Assembly (NCBI GenBank): GCA_946646575.1
Contig: CAMPCR010000021.1
Location: 1 to 15,852 of the forward strand
Direction: 5' to 3'
Length of the DNA: 15,852 nt
Source: UBA3222 sp002363035
Lineage (GTDB): Bacteria > Verrucomicrobiota > Verrucomicrobiia > Opitutales > UBA9783
Part shown: positions 7,126 through 15,196 of the stretch, piece by piece
Layout of the letters: every line of letters starts with the position of its first letter
How positions within the stretch are numbered: position 1 is the first letter of the stretch
Notes under the pieces: generated by a model
What the model was told of the DNA's origin: nothing
The model's database searches: none
The model's input: the letters and a program-made list of their open reading frames with translations, nothing else
Made by a program: the position numbers and the translations under genes

Positions 7126-7328
7126 AGGTGCTTCGAAGGGTTGGTTTTTCTTTTTCAGGATGAAGTGCGGAGGCGGTGCGTTGTGAATTTGGCGATAAGT
7201 TCGGGACCGAACGGGCGACAATAGCTTTGAGTTATTTGGTTTTGAGTACGATTGTTTTTCGGTTTTTTTTGACCGTTCCTTTTGGTTTCTTAAAGGACGA
7301 GCTTTGGAAGGTTGAAAATGATTATCGG
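7126..7328. other. Convergent intergenic gap
   Basis: 203 bases between the 3' ends of kdsD (plus) and rsmI (minus). It holds a run of eight T (7263-7270) and short inverted pairs (TTCGG/CCGAA near 7199-7210; TCCTTT at 7277-7282 with AAAGGA at 7292-7297). None is a convincing terminator. No coding frame is supported. Confidence 0.4.
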
Positions 7329-8042
7329 CTACTTCGGTGAAACAACCATCGTATATTCACCTTTCTCGGGCAGTGAATTTTCATCCAACTCCGACAGTGT
7401 CCCTCGATAAAAACTTTCGTTCAGTTTCGTGAGTTCGCGGGCAATGAAAACCAAACGGTCGTGTTCGAAAATCTCCTTCAAAGCAACGAGAGTTTTTCGG
7501 ATGCGGTAGGGTGATTCGTAAAAAATGATGGAGCCGTCGAAGTTTTTGTATGTTTCCAATAATCTTTTGCGAGCACCCGATTTAACAGGTAAAAAGCCTA
7601 AAAATACAAATGCATGTGTTGGGAAGCCCGAGACGCTCAGTGCCGTCAGGGCGGCGTTGGCTCCCGGGATCGGAATGACTGGAATTTGTGCTTCGTGGCA
7701 TTGTTTGACCAAGCGATAGCCCGGATCGCTGATGGTCGGCGTTCCGGCGTCGCTGACCAGGGCAACGGAGCGTTTGTTTTTTAAAATATCGATTAAATGT
7801 TGCGCACTTTTTTCTTCGCCGGCATCGCGGTAGGTGAATAAGCGTTTCTTTTGAATATCCAAAGCCGCCAATAAACGTTGCGTGATGCGCGGGGTTTCGC
7901 AGGCAATCACATCGCAGGTTTCAAGGATACGAATGGCACGTAACGTGATATCGCCCAGGTTCCCGAGTGGTGTTGCAACCACGTACAACGCGCCCGGTTG
8001 TGCCGTCTGTTCGCCACACAAGGACATAGGATCGGTTAACAT
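7329..8042 (-). CDS. rsmI: 16S rRNA (cytidine1402-2'-O)-methyltransferase
   Basis: Methylates the 2'-OH of C1402 in the decoding centre of 16S rRNA with S-adenosylmethionine; cytoplasmic, tetrapyrrole-methylase fold. 237 residues; the short form, without the C-terminal winged-helix tail of longer homologues of about 280. Motifs in order: LYVVATPLGNLGDITLRA (about 19-36), ALVSDAGTPTISDPGYRLV, PIPGANAALTALSVSGFP, FVFLGFLP and IIFYESPYR. The usual EDTR motif reads CETPRITQRLL, a local change worth noting, though the rest is intact. The start may be the ATG at 8042 or the Met five codons later; neither has a Shine-Dalgarno sequence. It is 176 bases downstream of tyrS on the same strand. Confidence 0.95.
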   Translation of the reverse strand: MLTDPMSLCGEQTAQPGALYVVATPLGNLGDITLRAIRILETCDVIACETPRITQRLLAALDIQKKRLFTYRDAGEEKSAQHLIDILKNKRSVALVSDAGTPTISDPGYRLVKQCHEAQIPVIPIPGANAALTALSVSGFPTHAFVFLGFLPVKSGARKRLLETYKNFDGSIIFYESPYRIRKTLVALKEIFEHDRLVFIARELTKLNESFYRGTLSELDENSLPEKGEYTMVVSPK

Positions 8043-8218
8043 GCTTTTATCGTGAGATTATGGAGAAAAATCGGCAACGGCGAACGTTTAACAGTGTACT
8101 TATCGAGCAAATTAATTTCCTTACTGCTCCGCTTTTAAAGCTTTTTGTCGAAAGACAGTTCAAGTTGAAGTTCCAAAAAATGCTTTGTTGGATTTCAAAG
8201 GTATCCCATTTAAAGTCG

Positions 8219-9403
8219 CTATTCGGGGCGGATGCGGAAAAACAAACGCTTCCCGACGCGAATAACATTCGTTCGATTTAAATCCAAGGTTGCCTGCGGA
8301 TCGGTCACGCGTTGCTCGTTGACTTCGATGCCGCCCTGTTCCGCGAGACGTTTCAATTCTTTTTTACTGCCCGTATATAAATTTGTTGCGGCGATGATGT
8401 CGATGAGCGTTTTGCAGTTTGAGAATTGATGCGCCGAAAACTCCGGCAGGTCGTCCGGGAGCTTTTTTTGCGAAAAAACCGTTTCAAAATGCTTTTCTTC
8501 CTCTAAAGCCTGCGCTTCACCAAAAAATTTCGTTAAAATTCGACGGGCGAGTTCCTTCTTCATCGCCATCGGATGCTGTTGTTTGCGGGCTTCGATTTGT
8601 TCCGACGTTTCCAGCAACAAGAGCTTGAAATAATCCCACATCACCGTGTCAGGAACGGACATAATCTTTCCGTACATATCGGTTGCCGAATCGTTAAAAG
8701 CGATGTAATTGCCGAGGCTTTTGGACATTTTCTTTACGCCGTCCAATCCGACCAACAGTGGCATGCAGAGGATGCCTTGCTCCGTTTGCCCGAAGATTTT
8801 TTGGAACTGTCGCCCCATGCACAGGTTGAAAAGCTGATCCATGCCGCCGAGTTCAACATCCGCTTCCAGCTTGATCGAGTCGTATGCCTGCAGGACGGGG
8901 TAGAGGAATTCAATCAGCGCAATCGGCGTTTTGTCGTGATAACGCTTCGTGAAATCATCCCGTTCGAGCATCTGTGCCACCGTTACATGGCGCGTAAGAG
9001 AAAGTAAGTCGCCGAAGTTCATTTCGCCGAACCACTCGCTGTTGCGGCGCGTTTCGGTTTTATCGCGATCGAGAATTTTAAACGCCTGATCCAAATAAGT
9101 TTTGGAATTTTCCTCGATTTGTTCCTTTGTTAACATTGGGCGAGTGGAGGAGCGACCGCTCGGATCGCCGATTTGCGTTGTGTAATCCCCGATGAGAAAA
9201 ATAATATGATGCCCCAAATCCTGCAGTTGGCGCAGTTTGTTGAAAACAACCCAGTGCCCGAACGTTAAATCGGGTCGGGTCGGGTCAACGCCCAGTTTGA
9301 TGCGCAATTGCTTGGCAGCGGTCAGCTTTTTTCGAATATCTTCCCCCCCGACAACTTTTTCAGTGTTTTGTTCAAAAATTGCCCACTGTTGATCGACATC
9401 CAT
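8219..9403 (-). CDS. tyrS: Tyrosyl-tRNA synthetase (TyrZ-like class)
   Basis: Charges tRNA-Tyr with tyrosine; class I synthetase. 394 residues. The HIGH-like ATP motif is FGHW (48-51) within LGVDPTRPDLTFGHW, the tyrosine-site region includes YPVLQAYDS and VELGGMDQLFN, and KMSKS is at 225-229. A C-terminal S4 RNA-binding domain (about 325-394) ends with GIEVNEQRVTDPQATL and VIRVGKRLFFRI. Motif spacing and length fit the TyrRS class with an S4 tail rather than the classic Bacillus type. The coding strand has a seven-G run near codon 18. It lies 46 bases downstream of the transporter array on the same strand and could be read from it. Confidence 0.96.
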   Translation of the reverse strand: MDVDQQWAIFEQNTEKVVGGEDIRKKLTAAKQLRIKLGVDPTRPDLTFGHWVVFNKLRQLQDLGHHIIFLIGDYTTQIGDPSGRSSTRPMLTKEQIEENSKTYLDQAFKILDRDKTETRRNSEWFGEMNFGDLLSLTRHVTVAQMLERDDFTKRYHDKTPIALIEFLYPVLQAYDSIKLEADVELGGMDQLFNLCMGRQFQKIFGQTEQGILCMPLLVGLDGVKKMSKSLGNYIAFNDSATDMYGKIMSVPDTVMWDYFKLLLLETSEQIEARKQQHPMAMKKELARRILTKFFGEAQALEEEKHFETVFSQKKLPDDLPEFSAHQFSNCKTLIDIIAATNLYTGSKKELKRLAEQGGIEVNEQRVTDPQATLDLNRTNVIRVGKRLFFRIRPE

Positions 9404-9449
9404 GGAATTATTCTTCGGGAATCATCCGAGCGCCGCAAGTATTAATACT

Positions 9450-10709
9450 CTACGCCGCTTTGTTCGAGGCTTCTTTGCGTCCCATGAGCAGTGCCGCCGC
9501 GAAACACGCCGCCGTAATAATCAGCATGAGCGTCAAAGCCGATTCGTAGTCAGTCGTTTGATAAACGCGCAATCCGCTCGCGTCCAGCGTCCCCGACCAG
9601 TGTTTGTCCAACGCAAATCCGACCCACTTTTGAAGAACGGGTTCGCCGATCATCCCGACGGAATTGATCCAGCTCATCAACATGCCCGATATTTGCGGCG
9701 TAGACAGGCGTGCACCGAGCGTGAAAGCCAGGGCATCCGCCGCACTGAATAACCCCATCGCAAAAAGGACGATTTTCAGGGAAACGGGTGAAATGTGCGC
9801 TCCGTAGATAAGAAGACAAAAAATGAGCACCAAACCGCCGCAACACACCTGCACGCCGCGGATAATTTTCAAGCCGCTGCAAAAAAGGATCGGCAACAGC
9901 AATTCGCCGAGCACCATGCCGGCGGTAATCAGTTGCGTATCATTGACCGCCTGTTGTTCATCCAAATGATACTTGGTCATCAAAAATCCGGGTCCCCACA
10001 AGTCGGCGAGGGTCATGGCGACAATGTTGGTGCCGATGACAAAAGCGGCGTAGACGTAGACTCTGTAATCCGTTGCAACCTGTCGTAATGCGTTCCAAAA
10101 GGGTAATTCCGGTTTTTTATCTGTTTCGCAACAGGTTTTTTTCGGAAACAGAAACAACAGACAGAGCAGGAATATGACCGCGCCGAAAAGGTTCAGGTCA
10201 TTCGCCGCAATCCGCCAATCGTTGTGCTCCAGGCAGATCTCCTTCAATAACGGATTGCAAAATACGACAAACACCGTGAACATTCCGGTAATGCCGATGA
10301 ATAAACCGCAGGATTTTTCCGCAAAAGCATCTGCAACCAGCTTCAGAGCACTCATATAGGCCGGAGCACCGCCGATGCCGATTAAAACTCTTCCCCACAG
10401 GGCACTTTCATAGGACGACGCATGCGTGAACCCATACTGCCCGATGAGACACAGCCCGAAAGAAGCAAGAACCGTTCGCCGAATACCGATGCGATCCAGC
10501 GCAATGCCAAACGGAATCTGCAGGCAACTGTACACCAACATGCACCAGACACCGAAATCGGCAAACTGACCCGCGTTGATGGAAAACGTCCGGCGAATTT
10601 CGTTTGTGAAAACGCTCGGACAGCAACGCAACAGATATTGGTATGCAAAAAACAGCGACAGCAGAAGCCAATCAAAATAAGCCCGTCTGCTTGTTTTTTT
10701 CGTGTCCAT
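9450..10709 (-). CDS. Major facilitator superfamily transporter, paralogue 1
   Basis: Twelve-helix inner-membrane secondary transporter, 419 residues. N-terminal WLLLSLFFAYQYLLRCCP is helix 1 with a buried Arg typical of this subgroup; the family's loop 2-3 signature DRIGIRR is at 72-78; the central cytoplasmic loop is about 188-205 (FPKKTCCETDKKPELPFW). Later conserved blocks are ADLWGPGFLMTKYHL and LSTPQISGMLMSWINSVGM. It is the last of four tandem copies, with 46 bases to the preceding copy. It shares these blocks with all the others but is clearly diverged from copies 3 and 4. The buried-Arg helix and neighbours hint at an organic anion or similar solute, but the substrate cannot be assigned. 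ATG start without a Shine-Dalgarno sequence. Confidence 0.9.
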   Translation of the reverse strand: MDTKKTSRRAYFDWLLLSLFFAYQYLLRCCPSVFTNEIRRTFSINAGQFADFGVWCMLVYSCLQIPFGIALDRIGIRRTVLASFGLCLIGQYGFTHASSYESALWGRVLIGIGGAPAYMSALKLVADAFAEKSCGLFIGITGMFTVFVVFCNPLLKEICLEHNDWRIAANDLNLFGAVIFLLCLLFLFPKKTCCETDKKPELPFWNALRQVATDYRVYVYAAFVIGTNIVAMTLADLWGPGFLMTKYHLDEQQAVNDTQLITAGMVLGELLLPILFCSGLKIIRGVQVCCGGLVLIFCLLIYGAHISPVSLKIVLFAMGLFSAADALAFTLGARLSTPQISGMLMSWINSVGMIGEPVLQKWVGFALDKHWSGTLDASGLRVYQTTDYESALTLMLIITAACFAAALLMGRKEASNKAA

Positions 10710-10755
10710 TATCGATTTTTATGAGAAAAGAAAGGCGTTGTTGCGTCAATGTGAA

Positions 10756-12006
10756 TTAAGGGAAACGGTTTTGCGAAAGCGCGGATGAACGGGCGATAAA
10801 AAACGTCAGCAAACAGCAAACAACCGCCAGCATCGGTAAAATTTGCAGAGCGCGTTCGTAATCGACGGTGCGGTACAGAGGCAGACCTTCGTTTGACAGC
10901 GCGCCGTTCCAGGTGCGATGAAGCATCATACCGATGTATTTCTGCAATATCGGTTCGCCGAACATACCGATGGAATTGATGAAACTCGCGATTAGTCCGG
11001 ATGTTTGCGGGGTTGATAAGCGTGCGCCGAGCGCGAAAAAAAGCATGTCGATCGCCGAAAAGATGCCGATTGAAAGCAAAAAAATGCACAAAAGGGCGGT
11101 CGAAAGGGATGCGGGACCGTTGACGACGGTGAAGAAAAGAACCGTCAAAACGGTGCAACCGATGCACGCGCCGCGCATGATATTTTTTGCAAACAGCATC
11201 GGGAGGAGGACGGAGCCGAGCAACATGCCGCCGTAAATCAGCTGCGTGCCGTTAACCGCCGATTGTGCCGATAAGCGGAATTTGGTCATCAGAAAACCGG
11301 GACCCCACAGATCCGCCAATGCCACGGCAGCGGTATTGGTGCCGATGATCAGAAAGCCGAAGAGATAAATTTTACCATTCGCAAGCACGTCCCGAAGCGG
11401 TTTTTGTTGTGAGACCGACGGGGCGGGTTGTTTGTGATACGGAAATAAAAACATAACGCACAGAAGAAAAATGAAGGTTCCGAAGTAATTGAGAAAATCC
11501 GCGGATTGCTGCCAGGAGTGCCCTCCGTTGAGGCAGATGTTTTTCAACAGCGGATTACCGGCAATCACCAGAGCGGAACCGACGGCGCGCGTAAGACCGA
11601 TGAAAAAGCCGGCGGAAGTGATTGAAAATTCGTCGGCGATCAATTTGACGGCACTCATGTACGCCGGAACGCCGCCGATGCCGGACAACAGACGACCCAG
11701 GCGTGCCGTTTCGAACGTTTGTGCGTGCGTGAAGGTGTAATTACCCGCCAAACAAACGGCGAAAGAGATTAAAACGATCCGACGAATGCCGATGCGATCG
11801 AGCGCGATGCCGAAAGGGATTTGCAGACAACTGTAAGCGAGCATGCACCAGGCACCGAAGTCGGCAAATCGGTCGGCGTCGATGCGAAATGCGGTGCGGA
11901 TTTCGTCGCCAAACGTTCCGGCGCAACTTCGAGCTGCGTATTGATAACCGAAAAACAGCGCGAGCAGGAACCAGTTCACATAAGCCCGCCTGTTTGTTGG
12001 TCGCAC
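10756..12006 (-). CDS. Major facilitator superfamily transporter, paralogue 2
   Basis: Inner-membrane transporter of about twelve helices, 416 residues, starting at GTG. Helix 1 is NWFLLALFFGYQYAARSCAG, with YAAR in place of the YLLR of the other copies; DRIGIRR is at 70-76. It shares ALADLWGPGFLMTKFRLS and LSTPQTSGLIASFINSIGMF with its neighbours. It is the most diverged of the four in the middle region (SITSAGFFIGLTRAVGS where the others have EKSCGLFIGLTG), which suggests a different substrate. The gap to copy 3 is 218 bases, much longer than to copy 1, so it may have its own promoter; I could not identify one. Substrate unknown. Confidence 0.9.
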   Translation of the reverse strand: MRPTNRRAYVNWFLLALFFGYQYAARSCAGTFGDEIRTAFRIDADRFADFGAWCMLAYSCLQIPFGIALDRIGIRRIVLISFAVCLAGNYTFTHAQTFETARLGRLLSGIGGVPAYMSAVKLIADEFSITSAGFFIGLTRAVGSALVIAGNPLLKNICLNGGHSWQQSADFLNYFGTFIFLLCVMFLFPYHKQPAPSVSQQKPLRDVLANGKIYLFGFLIIGTNTAAVALADLWGPGFLMTKFRLSAQSAVNGTQLIYGGMLLGSVLLPMLFAKNIMRGACIGCTVLTVLFFTVVNGPASLSTALLCIFLLSIGIFSAIDMLFFALGARLSTPQTSGLIASFINSIGMFGEPILQKYIGMMLHRTWNGALSNEGLPLYRTVDYERALQILPMLAVVCCLLTFFIARSSALSQNRFP

Positions 12007-12224
12007 GTCTCTCAGTCAACGCCAAAAGGTGTGTTTTTTCAATGTTCTTTTGACCGCCTCCGTTCTTAAAAGCACCCTGTCTGTGTCGGTGTCGGCGAAT
12101 GTTTCCGTCGGTACGACACACGACTGCAAACGCGTTAAACCCGGACGCCGTTTTTCCCTCAAATACTTGCAACCGGTAGCGAGCGTTGGATGCTTGCGAA
12201 AACTTTTTTCCCGCAACCGATGAA
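12007..12224. other. Gap between transporter copies 2 and 3 with a short open frame on the opposite strand
   Basis: 218 bases. The plus strand has a 64-residue frame (12029-12223) containing SVSVSANVSVGTTHDC, which resembles SVCVNVAVGVPIDC on the minus strand in the gap upstream of copy 4. A bulged inverted pair (TTGCG / CGCAA on the minus strand, about 12193-12215) follows the copy 3 stop. No function can be assigned. Confidence 0.3.
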
Positions 12225-13490
12225 CTAGGCGGTCTGTTTTTTATTGCGCATCAGACAGGCGATGACGAAGCACACGCAGACGACCTTTAACATAACGCTC
12301 ATGGCGCATTCGTAGTCGAACGCCCGGTAGATTCTCAAACCGTCTGCATCCGAAAGCCCGGACCAGTGTTTATCCAATGCAACGCCGATCCATTTTTGCA
12401 GAACGGGTTCGCCGAACATACTGACGGAATTGATCCAGCTGATGATCATGCCCGACGTTTGCGGCGTGGACAGTTTCGCGCCCAGGGTGAAAATCAATAC
12501 ATCGGCATTTCCGAAAAAACCGACACCAAACAGTAAAAATCGCAGTATGTTTTCGCTTAAAATTTGCGGACCGTAAATCAGAAAGGAAAAAATGAAGACC
12601 AAACTCGCGCAACTGATGCGAATTCCACGCAAGAGTCTTGTTTCGGCAAACATTAACGGCAGTATTATATTGGCTGCCAGTCGTCCGATTTGAATCCACT
12701 GCACGGTATTGATGGCTTCCTGTTCACTCAGATGATACTTGGCATTGAGGAAACTTTTACCCCACAGATCTACCAATATTGCCGCCAGGATATTGGTGCC
12801 GATAATCAGCAGGGCATAGAGATACACTTTATAATTGAGCGCGACGCCGATCACGTTCTTCCAAAAGCCATTCTTCATCGACGGTTCCGCGGAAGAAGTT
12901 TTATTCGGGACAAGTTTTTCGGGACGCAGCAGAAAAACGCAGGCGATGAAAATCAAAATTCCGGCGACATTCAAATACAATGCCGGGAAACGCCAATCGT
13001 CGTGCGCCAAGCCGACGGCTTTCAGTCGGGGCTCACACAACGCCAGCGATATATTCCCGAATGCACCCGTAAGCCCGATGAAGAGACCGCAGGATTTTTC
13101 GGTGAACGAATCGACGACCAGTTTTAACGCACTCATGTAGCCCGGCGTTGCTCCGATGCCGAGCAGCAACCGTCCGCACAATGCCGTTTCGAACGTTTGG
13201 GCATGCGTAAATGTGTACTGTCCGAGGAGACATAATGCGAACGCCGTTAATACGACACGACGCACGCCGATGCGATCCAGCAACATTCCGAATGGAATTT
13301 GCAACAGACTGTAGGCAAACATACACCAGGCGCCGAGATCGGAATAGCGCGTGGCGTCCACACGAAACGTACCACGGATTTCGCTCGTGAAAATCCCCGG
13401 ATAACCACGCAACAGGTACTGATAAGCAAAAAACAACGACAAGAGGAACCAATTGACGTAAGATCGCCGGGATGTTGTTTGACTACTCAT
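12225..13490 (-). CDS. Major facilitator superfamily transporter, paralogue 3
   Basis: Inner-membrane transporter, 421 residues from the ATG at 13490. The frame is open upstream to 13601, but homology to the other copies begins at MSSQTTSRRSYVNWFLLSL, so the longer start is rejected. DRIGVRR is at 72-78, the basic cytoplasmic loop LLRPEKLVPNKTSS lies in the middle, and DLWGKSFLNAKYHLSEQEA and LSTPQTSGMIISWINSVSMF are shared blocks. It is very close to copy 4 throughout, including a 3' stretch of 76 bases with one mismatch, pointing to recent duplication or gene conversion. No Shine-Dalgarno sequence. Substrate unknown; probably related to that of copy 4. Confidence 0.92.
   Translation of the reverse strand: MSSQTTSRRSYVNWFLLSLFFAYQYLLRGYPGIFTSEIRGTFRVDATRYSDLGAWCMFAYSLLQIPFGMLLDRIGVRRVVLTAFALCLLGQYTFTHAQTFETALCGRLLLGIGATPGYMSALKLVVDSFTEKSCGLFIGLTGAFGNISLALCEPRLKAVGLAHDDWRFPALYLNVAGILIFIACVFLLRPEKLVPNKTSSAEPSMKNGFWKNVIGVALNYKVYLYALLIIGTNILAAILVDLWGKSFLNAKYHLSEQEAINTVQWIQIGRLAANIILPLMFAETRLLRGIRISCASLVFIFSFLIYGPQILSENILRFLLFGVGFFGNADVLIFTLGAKLSTPQTSGMIISWINSVSMFGEPVLQKWIGVALDKHWSGLSDADGLRIYRAFDYECAMSVMLKVVCVCFVIACLMRNKKQTA
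12244..12319 (-). repeat. 76-base near-identical segment, copy in transporter 3
   Basis: Matches 13632-13707 with one mismatch in 76 bases; covers the last transmembrane helix codons. The identity includes third codon positions, unlike the rest of the two genes. Confidence 0.9.
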
Positions 13491-13605
13491 CGGTTCGGAA
13501 TAATATAAGCCACCTGCCGTGTTGACCCTTAAAGCACGGTTGATGCAAGTTTGAATACACTGCCCTCTCATCAACCTTGCAAATTTTATATTCAAACGCA
13601 AGCGT

Positions 13606-13617
13606 GTGTTTAAACAC
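13606..13617. repeat. Perfect 12-base palindrome over the stop of transporter copy 4
   Basis: GTGTTTAAACAC includes the TAA stop of copy 4 (13610-13612). ACGCAAGCGT (13596-13605) follows directly on the minus-strand side. These could form hairpins at the 3' end of the transcript, but there is no T-run, so a terminator role is weak. Confidence 0.35.
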
Positions 13618-14881
13618 TTTTAGCTCTTTTGTTGCGCATCAGACACGCGATGACGAAGCACACGCAGACGACCTTTAACATAACGCTCATGGCGCATTCG
13701 TAGTCGACGGCTTGGTAAAGTTTCAGACCGTTTGCGTCCAAAAGTCCCGACCAGTGGTGATCCAACGCGACGCCGATCCGTTTTTGCAGAACGGGTTCGC
13801 CGAACATACTCACCGAGTTAATCCAGCTGATAATCATGCCGGACGTTTGCGGCGTGGACAGTTTCGCGCCCAGCGTACATGCCAAAATATCGGCACCGCC
13901 GAAGAAGCCGACGCAGAACAGCAGTGTTTGCAACAGGATGCCCGACAGTGTCTGCGGACCGAAGATAAAAACGGCGAAAATGATGCCCAGACTGGCACAG
14001 CTGATGCGGATGCCCCACAAAACGTTGCGATTGGAATTAAAGAACGCCGGCAGTGCGATCGATCCCGTCAGCATGCCGATTTGAATCCACTGCACGTAGT
14101 TGATGGCTTCCTGTTCGCCGAGATTGTATTTTGCGTTGAGAAAACTTTTACCCCACAGATCCGCCAATGTTGCCGCCAGAATGTTGGTGCCGATGACGAA
14201 GGCGGCGTAGAGATACACTTTATAATTGAGCGCGACGCCGAGCACATTCTTCCAAAAGTTGTTTTCCGGCAACGGTTCATTGTACGAAGGCTTCTTTTTG
14301 GCGATTTTTTCGGGTTTCAGCAGAAAAACACAGGCGAGGAAAATCGCAATCCCGAAGATATTCAGGTAGAACGCCGGGAAACGCCAATCATCGTTGTGTG
14401 CTAAACCGAGGGCTTTCAGACGCGGTTCGCAGAAGGCGAGAAAAAGGTTTCCCATTGCACCCGTGAGCCCGATGAAAAGACCGCAGGATTTTTCGCTGAA
14501 CGAATCGGCGACGCATTTTAAGGCACTCATGTATCCCGGCGTTGCGCCGATGCCGAGCAGCAGTCGTCCGAACAATGCCGTTTCGAACGTTTGCGCGTGT
14601 ACGAACGTATATTGCCCAACCAGACACAGTGCAAACGCCGTCAAAACGACGCGACGCACACCGATGCGATCCAGCAACATTCCGAAGGGAATTTGCAACA
14701 GACTGTAGACAAACATACAGTAAGCGCCGAGATCCGAATAGCGCGTGGCGTCCACGTGAAACGTGCCGCGGATTTCGCTCGTGAAAATGCCGGGATAGCC
14801 TCTCAGCAGATACTGATAGGCGAAGAATAACGATAAAAGAAGCCAATTCACATAGGCTTGTTTGGATGTTGTTTTATTCAT
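13610..14881 (-). CDS. Major facilitator superfamily transporter, paralogue 4
   Basis: First gene of the transporter array, 423 residues. Helix 1 WLLLSLFFAYQYLLRGYPG; DRIGVRR at 71-77; middle loop LKPEKIAKKKPSYNEP; later DLWGKSFLNAKYNLGEQEA and STPQTSGMIISWINSVSMF. The last 30 or so residues (DYECAMSVMLKVVCVCFVIA) are identical in copy 3. The ATG is preceded by an A/T-rich stretch without a Shine-Dalgarno sequence. A 315-base gap separates it from argS, so the array's main promoter is likely there, although I see no clear -35/-10 pair. Substrate unknown. Confidence 0.92.
   Translation of the reverse strand: MNKTTSKQAYVNWLLLSLFFAYQYLLRGYPGIFTSEIRGTFHVDATRYSDLGAYCMFVYSLLQIPFGMLLDRIGVRRVVLTAFALCLVGQYTFVHAQTFETALFGRLLLGIGATPGYMSALKCVADSFSEKSCGLFIGLTGAMGNLFLAFCEPRLKALGLAHNDDWRFPAFYLNIFGIAIFLACVFLLKPEKIAKKKPSYNEPLPENNFWKNVLGVALNYKVYLYAAFVIGTNILAATLADLWGKSFLNAKYNLGEQEAINYVQWIQIGMLTGSIALPAFFNSNRNVLWGIRISCASLGIIFAVFIFGPQTLSGILLQTLLFCVGFFGGADILACTLGAKLSTPQTSGMIISWINSVSMFGEPVLQKRIGVALDHHWSGLLDANGLKLYQAVDYECAMSVMLKVVCVCFVIACLMRNKRAKSV
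13632..13707 (-). repeat. 76-base near-identical segment, copy in transporter 4
   Basis: Partner of 12244-12319, one mismatch in 76 bases, at the same place at the 3' end of the gene. Direct orientation, about 1.39 kb apart. Confidence 0.9.
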
Positions 14882-15196
14882 GTTTTAATTTTTTAAGGTT
14901 TGATTTTTTGCAACCCAACCGACACGGAACCACCCGTATTTTTTAGAGATTGCAACGAAAGAAAAAAAGAGAAGGAAGAAAAATTACAGTCGATCGGCAC
15001 GCCGACCGCGACGTTCACGCAAACGGATGTCACCGCCGAAAAAGAACGGCGAAACACAAATGCTCGAAGCATCGACAAACATCATTCTCAAGGCTAGATG
15101 TGTGAAAGAATTCGTCAAGTTTTATTTTTGAGTTCTTTCGAGATCGAAAAAATCATGCAACATTCCCGCCTGCAAACGGGCATACCGATCGTTTAA
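14882..15196. other. 315-base gap upstream of the transporter array
   Basis: No convincing gene. On the minus strand a short frame (TTG at 15078 or ATG at 15072, to 14893) encodes SAVTSVCVNVAVGVPIDC and ends SVSVGLQKIKP; it resembles a plus-strand frame at 12029-12223. A TTTCGA / TCGAAA inverted pair lies at 15136-15149. A TTGACG on the minus strand near 15113-15118 resembles a -35 box but has no -10 box at proper distance. A/T-rich tracts lie just before the transporter start. Confidence 0.35.

Noticed and set aside
9270..9286. Three copies of a CGGGT pentamer in tyrS
   Set aside because: It encodes the conserved DPTRPDL segment next to the ATP motif; codon choice explains it.
9343..9349. 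Seven-C run (seven G on the coding strand) near the start of tyrS as a second phase-variable tract
   Set aside because: The gene is essential and in frame, the run codes for ordinary VVGGED residues, and seven bases is short for a switching tract.
13491..13601. N-terminal extension of transporter copy 3
   Set aside because: The extra 37 residues have no counterpart in the other three copies, and homology starts at the ATG at 13490.
13712..14404. 230-residue plus-strand open frame opposite transporter copy 4
   Set aside because: It is antisense to a well-supported gene, similar frames occur opposite the other copies at equivalent places, and the Gln/Arg/Asp-rich composition is that of a shadow frame.
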